This document shows positions 7,553 to 13,714 of a DNA stretch of 21,798 nt, piece after piece (the first letter of the stretch is position 1; the number at the start of each line of letters is the position of its first letter). Origin of the DNA: Chloroflexota bacterium. Lineage in GTDB: Bacteria > Chloroflexota > Anaerolineae > Anaerolineales > UBA4823. The position numbers were made by a program, and so were the translations under genes. Location of the stretch: the NCBI GenBank assembly GCA_017860725.1, contig JAGDMX010000013.1, forward strand, positions 1 through 21,798, written 5' to 3'. The notes under the pieces are model-generated. The model searched no databases and was not told the origin of the DNA. It worked only from the letters and a program-made list of their open reading frames with translations.

Positions 7553-8031
7553 GGCTCCAACAATGCCTCAATTCGCTGAAGATCCAAGCTGCCAACCTGC
7601 CGAAGTTGCTCAACACCACCGGCGTCAAAAAAAATAAACGTCGGTGTGGCGAAGCTCCCATACTTCCGAGACAACTCCCGACCGGGGTGCTCCTGGATAT
7701 TCAGGCGCAGCACTAACAAGCGATCGGCATACTGGCGCTCTAGCCCATCCACGATGGGTCTGGCTGCCCAGCAAGCCATTCAGAATGGCGACTGGAGCTC
7801 CAGCAGGACCGGTGTGCCGGCACCAATTTGCGAATCCACCTCGTCCACGCCAGCAGTAGTAGTAGCGGTCGGGCGGAAGATCAGCCAGATTGCCAACATG
7901 CCAAGCATCAGCCCGCCGACAACAAGCCAATCTGTGCGCCGCCAACCCTGGCGCAGACGCACTACACTTACAATCAATATAATCGCAGCCCCAGCCAGGA
8001 GTAAAGAGTAATGATTAAGAAAAGCAGACAT
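7549..8031 (-). CDS. Membrane-anchored thioredoxin-fold protein with in-frame UGA, candidate selenoprotein (UxxC)
   Basis: Read through the TGA at 7780-7782, the frame gives one 160-residue protein. It has two membrane helices (about 8-24 and 35-52), a short linker, then a thioredoxin domain: strand TPVLLELQSPF (73-83), residue 84 encoded by TGA, then MACW with Cys87, helix PIVDGLE, strand LLVLRLNI, and the cis-proline region FATPTFIFF (127-135, Pro130). The TGA falls exactly at the first cysteine of the thioredoxin CxxC, giving U84-x-x-C87. A thioredoxin-like redox role outside the membrane is likely from the fold. Homology continues without change of frame on both sides of the stop, and no other stop or frameshift is present. 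The start ATG 8031 is chosen because the predicted helices begin just after it; the ribosome site is weak. The alternative is a pseudogene made by one TGC/TGT-to-TGA change or a base error. It overlaps the methyltransferase by 4 bp. Confidence 0.72.
7744..7758 (-). promoter_or_regulatory. Candidate bacterial SECIS hairpin downstream of the in-frame UGA
   Basis: On the mRNA strand a perfect 6-bp stem (CCCAUC/GAUGGG) closes a GUG loop, beginning 21 nt after the UGA with the loop 27 nt after it. Bacterial SECIS elements lie within the coding region shortly after the UGA and carry a G near the start of a small apical loop, which this matches. The stem may extend below a one-base bulge. A second weak hairpin (UGGCU/AGCCA, 7761-7778) lies between. 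Function is inferred only from position and shape. Confidence 0.5.
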
Positions 8032-8100
8032 AATCAGACACCAACAACTGGGCAAGATTTTAACCGAAAAATCTTTCTCGGGGTTAAACTCACCAACTCT

Positions 8101-8129
8101 TTGACAACTCAGCCAAGATACCGTAAAAT
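8101..8129 (+). promoter_or_regulatory. Sigma-70-type promoter of the EF-G-like gene
   Basis: TTGACA at 8101-8106 and TAAAAT at 8124-8129 with a 17-base spacer. It stands about 40 bases before ATG 8168, and a ribosome site (AAGGAAAGG, 8152-8160) follows. It lies in the 136-bp divergent gap shared with the thioredoxin-like gene, for which I see no comparably good promoter. Confidence 0.7.
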
Positions 8130-8167
8130 GTGGGATTGTCTGACTACATCCAAGGAAAGGTCCTGTT

Positions 8168-10240
8168 ATGAAAGAATATTCGACTGAGTTTATCCGCAAC
8201 ATCGCTCTGGCTTCTCATAGCAACTCAGGCAAGACCATGCTGGCTGAAGCCTTGCTGCATTTTACAGGCGGTTCCACCCGCCTGGGCAAGATCGAAGACG
8301 GCAGCACCGTCTCCGACTTTGAAGATGAAGAGCACCGTCGGGGCATATCGCTCTCGACCAGTATTATCCCAGTTGAGTACCGCGACCATAAAATAAACCT
8401 GCTCGACACCCCCGGATACTCAGATTTCATCGGTGAGGTGATTTCCGCCCTGCGCGTGTCGGACGGGGTGGTTCTGCTGGTTGACTCGGTCGCTGGGGCT
8501 GAAGTCGGCACTGAGATCGTCTGGAATTATGCCGCGCAGATGAACCTGACGCGTTTTGTAGTGATCAATAAGATGAACCGGGACAATGCCAACTTCCGCA
8601 AGGCGCTGGCCTCGATGCAGGAATTTTCCGACGTGCGCCTGATCCCGGTGCAGCTGCCCTGGGGCGAAAAAGCCGAATTTAAGGGTGTGCTCGACTTGCT
8701 CACGATGAAGGCTTATCCAGGCAGTGGTAAGACAGCCCAGGACATTCCGGCTGAATTTGCCGAGGAGGTCGAGGTAGCCCGCATGGAGCTGATCGAGGCG
8801 GCAGCTGAGGGTGAGGATGCCCTGCTGGAGAAGTATTTGGAAGGCGAATCGCTCGACGCTGAAGAAATCTCCCGTGGTTTGCGCCAGGTCATTCTCTCGG
8901 GTGCTTACGTACCGGTTTACGTAGCCGCTGGCTCAGCCGAGATCGGCCTGCGCACCCTGTTGGATGGCATCATCGACCTGATGCCCTCCCCCGTCAATGT
9001 ACCTCCTGTCAATGCCCAGGGCAAGGATGGCGAGGAACAACTGACCGCCTTGGACAGCGCACCATTGGCGGCTTACGTATGGAAGACGACTGCCGATCCA
9101 TTCGTGGGCAGGATCACTTACTTCCGCCTTTACTCCGGCTCGCTGGCATCCGATTCGCGGGTCTGGAACCACAATAAGGGCGCTGAGGAGCGTCTGGGCA
9201 CCTTACACTTGCTGCGCGGCAAGGAGCAGATCGCTGTCAAGGTAGTGCATGCCGGCGATATTGCCACCGTTTCCAAGCTTAATGTCACATCTACGGGCGA
9301 TACGTTGGGCGACAAGGCTCATCCGCTGACCCTGGCTGTGGCGGAATATCCTCATGCCCTGTATCGGGTGGCGGTCATCCCTAAAACCCAGGCCGACTCA
9401 GCCAAGATCAGCCCAACCCTCAACCGGCTGGTCGAAGAGGATATGACTCTATCCTGGTACCCCGATCCGGTCACCAATCAAACTATCCTGCAGGGGATGG
9501 GCGATCAGCACCTGGATGTAGCCATACGTAAAGCTGAAGCCAAGTTCCAAACCGGGTTGTTAACGATGGAACCGCGTGTCCCCTATCGCGAATCGATCAC
9601 CAGGAAAGGCCAGGCAACCTACCGGCACAAGAAGCAGACGGGCGGCGCTGGTCAGTTCGGCGAGGTAGCCATGCGCATCGAGCCGTTGCCCGATGAGGAT
9701 TACCAGTTCTCGAACGAAGTCTTTGGCGGCGCGGTCTCTAACAGCTACATGCCCGCTATTGAGAAAGGCATCAAGAGCGTGATGAAGGAAGGCGCAGTCG
9801 CTGGCTACCCCATCAATAACGTCAAAGTCTCGGTATACGACGGCAAGGAGCACCCGGTCGACTCCAAGCCGGTGGCGTTTGAAATCGCTGGCCGAGAGGC
9901 CTTCAAGCTAGCAGTCAAAGACGCCGCCCCAGTGCTGCTGGAGCCGATTTACAACGTGCGCATCACGGTCCCAGAAGCCAATATGGGTGATATCCTGGGC
10001 GATCTGAATACCCGCCGCGCTCGCGTGCAGGGTATGGACACCGAGAAAGGTCGCTCGGTTGTAACTGCCCAGGTACCGCTGGCAGAAATCCTGCGCTATA
10101 CCACCGACCTGCGCTCCATTACCGGCGGCCGCGGCGTTTTCAACATGGAGTTCTCCCATTACGAAGTCGTCCCAGCGCACATCTCGCAGGACATTATTAA
10201 CGCCCGCCAGAAAGAGCTGGCTGCTCAGAAAGAAGAATAG
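8168..10240 (+). CDS. EF-G-like translational GTPase (EF-G2 type)
   Basis: A 690-residue protein with the five-domain EF-G layout. The GTPase motifs are SHSNSGKT (16-23), DTPGYSDF (80-87) and NKMNRD (134-139). Domain II follows, and domain IV/V ends at QDIINARQKELAAQKEE. Canonical EF-G has AHIDAGKTT and DTPGHVDF. Here the catalytic His of the third motif is Tyr83, and the P-loop is altered. This pattern belongs to the EF-G2 paralogue group; the mycobacterial EFG2 is known to bind GTP but to lack ribosome-stimulated GTPase activity. It is therefore probably not the main translocase, and may have a specialised or stress role. The promoter and ribosome site directly upstream are good. The acetyltransferase follows with no gap. 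Family is secure, role uncertain. Confidence 0.92.
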   Translation: MKEYSTEFIRNIALASHSNSGKTMLAEALLHFTGGSTRLGKIEDGSTVSDFEDEEHRRGISLSTSIIPVEYRDHKINLLDTPGYSDFIGEVISALRVSDGVVLLVDSVAGAEVGTEIVWNYAAQMNLTRFVVINKMNRDNANFRKALASMQEFSDVRLIPVQLPWGEKAEFKGVLDLLTMKAYPGSGKTAQDIPAEFAEEVEVARMELIEAAAEGEDALLEKYLEGESLDAEEISRGLRQVILSGAYVPVYVAAGSAEIGLRTLLDGIIDLMPSPVNVPPVNAQGKDGEEQLTALDSAPLAAYVWKTTADPFVGRITYFRLYSGSLASDSRVWNHNKGAEERLGTLHLLRGKEQIAVKVVHAGDIATVSKLNVTSTGDTLGDKAHPLTLAVAEYPHALYRVAVIPKTQADSAKISPTLNRLVEEDMTLSWYPDPVTNQTILQGMGDQHLDVAIRKAEAKFQTGLLTMEPRVPYRESITRKGQATYRHKKQTGGAGQFGEVAMRIEPLPDEDYQFSNEVFGGAVSNSYMPAIEKGIKSVMKEGAVAGYPINNVKVSVYDGKEHPVDSKPVAFEIAGREAFKLAVKDAAPVLLEPIYNVRITVPEANMGDILGDLNTRRARVQGMDTEKGRSVVTAQVPLAEILRYTTDLRSITGGRGVFNMEFSHYEVVPAHISQDIINARQKELAAQKEE

Positions 10241-10789
10241 CTGATCGGATTTCGCCGCCTGGTTGAAGGCAACCTGCCTCTGGTACACCGCTGGTATCAT
10301 GCGCCGCATGTGTTGCGCTGGTTTAGTTACCGCCCTTATACGTATGCAGAGATTGCCGCCAAATACCTGCCACGCATCCGTTACGAGGTACCAACCGATC
10401 CATACCTGATCCTGTACGCCGACCAGCCGATCGGCTTCATCCAGACCTACCGGATCAGTGACCACCCAGCTTACAATCAATACGTCCAGGCCGACGAGCA
10501 TACCGCCGGCCTGGATTTATTCATTGGGGAAGAAGAATATCTACACCGCGGGCTGGGCAGCTCAATCCTGAGAGAGTTCCTGCAACAAGTAGTATTTGCC
10601 CAGGATTGGGCTGACAGTTGCGTGGTTGGACCGGAGCCGGACAACCAGATCGCCATCCGGGCTTACCAGAAAGCCGGTTTTCGCTACTGGAAGACCGTGC
10701 AGATAACGGAGGAGCCGCAACCTGAAATACTGCTACGCATCCATCGCAGAGACATAACGATGGATGCGCAAAGCAGTGTAGGGGATTAA
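10241..10789 (+). CDS. GNAT family N-acetyltransferase (AAC(6')-like), start codon unusual
   Basis: An acetyl-CoA-dependent acetyltransferase of the aminoglycoside 6'-N-acetyltransferase-like group. The acetyl-CoA loop is seen in the EEYLHRGLGSSIL stretch and the family's PDNQIAIRAYQKAGF helix follows it. The first canonical start in frame is GTG 10310, but the frame upstream of it encodes IGFRRLVEGNLPLVHRWY, which looks like the conserved first strand and helix of these enzymes (pattern: strand-Arg-Pro/Leu ... Leu-Pro-Leu-x-x-x-Trp). That segment runs back to the EF-G-like stop TAG 10238-10240, in the same frame, with no ATG, GTG or TTG in it. I therefore place the start at CTG 10241, abutting the stop; ATC 10244 is another possibility. 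The conservative alternative is GTG 10310 with a shortened N-terminus. The substrate is unknown. Confidence 0.78.
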   Translation: MIGFRRLVEGNLPLVHRWYHAPHVLRWFSYRPYTYAEIAAKYLPRIRYEVPTDPYLILYADQPIGFIQTYRISDHPAYNQYVQADEHTAGLDLFIGEEEYLHRGLGSSILREFLQQVVFAQDWADSCVVGPEPDNQIAIRAYQKAGFRYWKTVQITEEPQPEILLRIHRRDITMDAQSSVGD

Positions 10790-10799
10790 AGTACGGAGA

Positions 10800-11465
10800 T
10801 TAGGAGAACGAGTCCGGTTTGTCGCTCTTGGGTGTCGGCTCGTCGGGATTGTCGAGCGAGAAACTGTCGAGCGATTGAGAAAGTGTGTCGGATTCCTGGA
10901 TAGGCTCGACCGGCTCCTGCAAGGGGGTAGATTGCAGCGGAGGCTCAACAGGCATTACAGTAGGCGGAGGCGGCATCTGAGGGGCAGGGGTCGGAACAAC
11001 CGGCGTCGAGACAACAGTTGCGGCGGTAGGGCCCTTTGACTTGAAAATTGATCCGCCAATCAAGCCGCCGACTACGCCAAATAAGGCATAGATCAGTACG
11101 TTGATAATACCCGCAAAGACGGTCAGAGGTCCAGCCAACTCACTCAGCTGGATACCACCGGTCACCTCGGGGCCTAAATATTGGGACATCGCATCCAGGG
11201 CGGCCTGGGTTCCTGTAAATCCCAGTAACGAGATAACAGCCCCGACCAATCCAGCAATCAATCCGGCCAATGCGCCTACAGCGGCACCCTGCCCGACCGT
11301 CACAGAACCTTCGAAACGCTTATAAAGCCAGGCAGCGAAGATACCTCCCAGCCACACCCACATGCACAATATGCAGTTCAACCAGTTAATGAACGGAAAG
11401 TTGGATAAAACAGCGATAACCAGGCCACCGATCAGGCTGGCGAGCAGGAGATTTTTAGCATTCAT
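10800..11465 (-). CDS. Four-helix membrane protein with CxxC and Pro-rich tail (paralogue 1)
   Basis: A 221-residue protein of no function I recognise. Predicted membrane helices are at about 5-24, 28-47, 61-83 and 112-142, with a conserved NCxLCxWVW segment (Cys31, Cys34) at the second helix and SVTVGxGAxxGALAGLI leading into the third. From about 148 on, the protein is a Pro/Thr/Ser-rich, probably disordered cytoplasmic or surface tail. It is a clear paralogue of the next gene upstream, with the cysteines at identical positions. A ribosome site (AAAGGA) precedes ATG 11465. It converges on the acetyltransferase gene with a gap of only 10 bp and no visible terminator. Confidence 0.82.
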   Translation of the reverse strand: MNAKNLLLASLIGGLVIAVLSNFPFINWLNCILCMWVWLGGIFAAWLYKRFEGSVTVGQGAAVGALAGLIAGLVGAVISLLGFTGTQAALDAMSQYLGPEVTGGIQLSELAGPLTVFAGIINVLIYALFGVVGGLIGGSIFKSKGPTAATVVSTPVVPTPAPQMPPPPTVMPVEPPLQSTPLQEPVEPIQESDTLSQSLDSFSLDNPDEPTPKSDKPDSFS

Positions 11466-11551
11466 CAGAGCAGTTCCTTTCTCTCAATCATCAGCGAGTT
11501 GATCAATTCTATAGCCATTCTTTTAATAGGGAGCCGTGAATTAGACTCCGA

Positions 11552-12256
11552 TCATTGCTCAGCGGGAGGTTCCGCATTCTCGTTAGGATCATCTGCCCAC
11601 CGCTCCAGCGGGCGTGGCTGAGGCGGCGGGGTAAACGTCCGGCCTGGAGGCGGGTAGACTGGTGGCGTCTCTTCCTCAGGTTTGCGGTCGGGAATTAACG
11701 GCTCGGCGGGCTCCGCAAGCTCCGGGGAGATGATCGACCTGTAGGCAGCAGGGTCAAAGACAGGCTGAGGTGCTACCGTAGCGGCAGCCGGCAGAGGCTG
11801 GTTGATCAGATCCAGCGCTTGCTGCTCTTTATTGCGCAAAATGGCGCCTCCGATCAAACCACCAATAGAACCAATGAATATAAACACCAACACCTCCAGC
11901 AAGGCGATGGTCGTGACCGTCTCTCTAACCAGCCTTTCCAGATCCATTTGTACCTGGAACTCAGGCGGCAATAAAGCGGTCAGTTGAGGCAATATACTTG
12001 CACTGGCAGCCCCCAGATATAGAAAAAATGCGCTGATCACCCCACCAATCAAACCGGCAAGAGCACCAATCCAGGCGCCGTCACCCACCGTCACCGAGCC
12101 TTGAAGCTTTTTATACATCCAGGCGCCCAGCAAGCCACCTCCCCATACCCATAAACACAATAGACAATTGCCTAATGATAGAATGGGGATATTCGATAAG
12201 AGCGCCATCGCCGCGCCGCCAGCCAGGCTGGCGATGAAAAAATTTTTCCAATTCAT
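11552..12256 (-). CDS. Four-helix membrane protein with CxxC and Pro-rich tail (paralogue 2)
   Basis: A 234-residue paralogue of the neighbouring downstream gene. It shares the N-terminal helix, NCLLCLWVWGGG (Cys31, Cys34), AWMYKKLQGSVTVGDGA and a Gly-rich fourth helix (about 117-141). The Pro/Glu-rich tail after about 160 differs in sequence from that of its partner, so the membrane part is under constraint and the tail is not. ATG 12256 has a strong ribosome site (AGGAGGG) and a 5' leader with an inverted repeat. The two genes are separated by 86 bp and are probably a tandem duplication. Function is unknown; membrane redox, metal binding or a structural role are all possible for the cysteine pair. 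Confidence 0.82.
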   Translation of the reverse strand: MNWKNFFIASLAGGAAMALLSNIPILSLGNCLLCLWVWGGGLLGAWMYKKLQGSVTVGDGAWIGALAGLIGGVISAFFLYLGAASASILPQLTALLPPEFQVQMDLERLVRETVTTIALLEVLVFIFIGSIGGLIGGAILRNKEQQALDLINQPLPAAATVAPQPVFDPAAYRSIISPELAEPAEPLIPDRKPEEETPPVYPPPGRTFTPPPQPRPLERWADDPNENAEPPAEQ

Positions 12257-12284
12257 GATAAAAAGTCCCTCCTGGCAATATTGC

Positions 12285-12313
12285 TATGCCGGCAAATCAC
12301 TGCTACCGGCATA
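12285..12313 (-). repeat. Inverted repeat in the leader of paralogue 2
   Basis: Arms TATGCCGG (12285-12292) and CCGGCATA (12306-12313) form an 8-bp perfect stem with a 13-base loop. It lies between the candidate promoter and the ribosome site of the membrane-protein gene, so it could be an operator or a leader hairpin. No partner protein or ligand can be named. Confidence 0.4.
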
Positions 12314-12322
12314 ATATAGAAA

Positions 12323-12351
12323 AATATATCTATCGATCCTATAACCCACAA
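12323..12351 (-). promoter_or_regulatory. Candidate promoter of the membrane-protein pair
   Basis: On the minus strand TTGTGG (12346-12351) and TATATT (12323-12328) are spaced by 17 bases, about 65 bases before ATG 12256. The region is AT-rich, so a chance match is possible. Confidence 0.35.
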
Positions 12352-12403
12352 CTCGATTAATTATACATTAAACCTGTCCAATCGTGGCTGATATTTTTGC
12401 ACG

Positions 12404-12441
12404 AAAAAAAGTAGGACATTTTGACAAATTGTCCTACTTTT
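12404..12441 (-). terminator. Rho-independent terminator of the export operon
   Basis: A 12-bp perfect inverted repeat (12407-12418 and 12430-12441) followed on the minus strand by a run of seven T (12410-12404). It lies about 70 bp after the stop of the HlyD-type gene, as expected for the end of that operon. It also separates it from the membrane-protein pair. Confidence 0.8.
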
Positions 12442-12512
12442 AGCTGCCCTATATTCCTGTCTATCTTATGGAATCACAGCCATGTCAATCCTGAGACCTT
12501 TCAAGATATTGT

Positions 12513-13697
12513 TCATTCCTTGAATTCTATTTCTACCGTCATGCCCCACTTAAGGCGTGGGTCAGCCTCATCCAGCAGGATGCGCACCAAGTAGGTAATA
12601 TCGCCTGATTTCTCGAGAAAGCTGTCACCGATTGACTCGACTACCCCATCCAGGGTCAGATCGGGCAACGCGTCGGGTGTCACAGTCAGCTTCTGTCCAG
12701 CAGAAATCTTGACCACCTCATTCTCAGTTAGATCACTGGTTTCTACGTACCATTGCGAAAGGTCAGCGATTTGTCCAACAAGCTGATTGGGGGCTACCAG
12801 CTCACCAGGGGTAATGACTAAATCGACCAGGGTGCCATCGAAAGGCGCTACCAGCTCGAGCTTACTTAAGGCTGCTTGCGCTGCCGTCACTCCTGCCTCA
12901 GCAGTCGTAACGGCTTCCACCGCCAAGGCCAGCTCATCCGGATCAGGTCCTTCCTGGCGGTCGTCGGCCTGGCGCTGTGCATCTTCCAACCGGGCTTCCG
13001 CCAATGGAACCGCCGCGCGAGCCTGCTCCAGGCGGTTCAGCAGAACATCTCGATCACGCACTGCCTGGTCGTACTCGCGCTGTGCATCTTCCAGGTTTTG
13101 CTCGGCATTCTGGCGCGTATTGTTATCCTCATCCAGGTCCTTTACTTTATTAAATTCATCCTGGGCATCTGTCAAATCTTCTTCTGCGGTGTTAACCGCC
13201 TCCACGGCATCGTCGATCTCCTGCTGATAATCGTCGGTGTCCAGGTCTGCCAGGGTTTGCTGGGCTTGAAGAAGGTTATTCTCCGCTTCGGTAACCGCGT
13301 AATTGGCTTGTTCAGTAGCCAGACGCGCCTGTTCATTGAGCGTATCTAACTGCTGTTGGGCATGCAGTAATTCTAACTCTGCAGCCGCTAGATTGGCCTG
13401 GAGGGACTCTGTATCTCCCAGGCGGACGAGCACGTCACCCTTGGCAACCAGGTCGCCTTCCTCGACCAATACCTCGCTGACTTCGCCGGAGACGGCAAAA
13501 GCAAGGCGGGCGGTGTCGCGCGGGACAATATTGCCTTCAGCCACCACGCCCGTCTCCTCTGCAATTACCGGTTCGGGAGTGGGTGTCGGCTCGTCACTGG
13601 TGCCACCCGGCAGCAAACTGCACGCCGACAGAATCAGACTGCCCGCTAGCAGGAGTGACAGAGTAATTAAGATTATTTTGTTCGATGTTTTTTCCAT
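12513..13697 (-). CDS. HlyD/MacA-type periplasmic or extracellular adaptor, lipoprotein
   Basis: A 394-residue membrane-fusion-type adaptor of an ABC exporter. The N-terminus is a lipoprotein signal peptide with lipobox LSAC (Cys26), followed by a Pro/Thr-rich spacer. The first half of the barrel-sandwich (lipoyl-like) domain is about 65-95 (SGEVSEVLVEEGDLVAKGD). A long Ala/Gln/Glu-rich coiled-coil hairpin runs from about 96 to 280, the second half of the barrel-sandwich is LVAPFDGTLVDLVITPGELV, and a beta-barrel domain leads to the C-terminus. In a monoderm such adaptors would sit on the outer face of the membrane, as in YknX systems. It lies 17 bp after the permease gene and is the last gene of the operon, before the terminator. 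The transported substrate is unknown. Confidence 0.92.
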   Translation of the reverse strand: MEKTSNKIILITLSLLLAGSLILSACSLLPGGTSDEPTPTPEPVIAEETGVVAEGNIVPRDTARLAFAVSGEVSEVLVEEGDLVAKGDVLVRLGDTESLQANLAAAELELLHAQQQLDTLNEQARLATEQANYAVTEAENNLLQAQQTLADLDTDDYQQEIDDAVEAVNTAEEDLTDAQDEFNKVKDLDEDNNTRQNAEQNLEDAQREYDQAVRDRDVLLNRLEQARAAVPLAEARLEDAQRQADDRQEGPDPDELALAVEAVTTAEAGVTAAQAALSKLELVAPFDGTLVDLVITPGELVAPNQLVGQIADLSQWYVETSDLTENEVVKISAGQKLTVTPDALPDLTLDGVVESIGDSFLEKSGDITYLVRILLDEADPRLKWGMTVEIEFKE

Positions 13698-13714
13698 AAT
13701 TGTTTGCCTTTTTA

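Noticed and set aside
8032..8100. A promoter for the thioredoxin-like operon
   Set aside because: A TAAAAT-like -10 is present on the minus strand but no acceptable -35 is spaced to it, so I do not list it as a feature.
7549..8202. Two separate genes at 7780-8202 and 7549-7779
   Set aside because: They share one frame, are divided by a single TGA, and only together make a complete thioredoxin fold. The first 57 codons of the 8202 start lie in the promoter gap and look non-coding.
9908..10501. 197-residue minus-strand frame across the EF-G-like and acetyltransferase genes
   Set aside because: It crosses two well-supported genes antisense and resembles no family.
8168..10789. A true EF-G-acetyltransferase fusion interrupted by a mutation
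   Set aside because: The GTPase ends with a normal EF-G-type C-terminus just before the TAG, so two genes are more likely. Read-through remains only a minor option.
12787..13349. Plus-strand Ser/Arg-rich frames opposite the HlyD-type coiled coil
   Set aside because: Low-complexity composition is produced by the Ala/Gln/Glu-rich coiled coil on the other strand.
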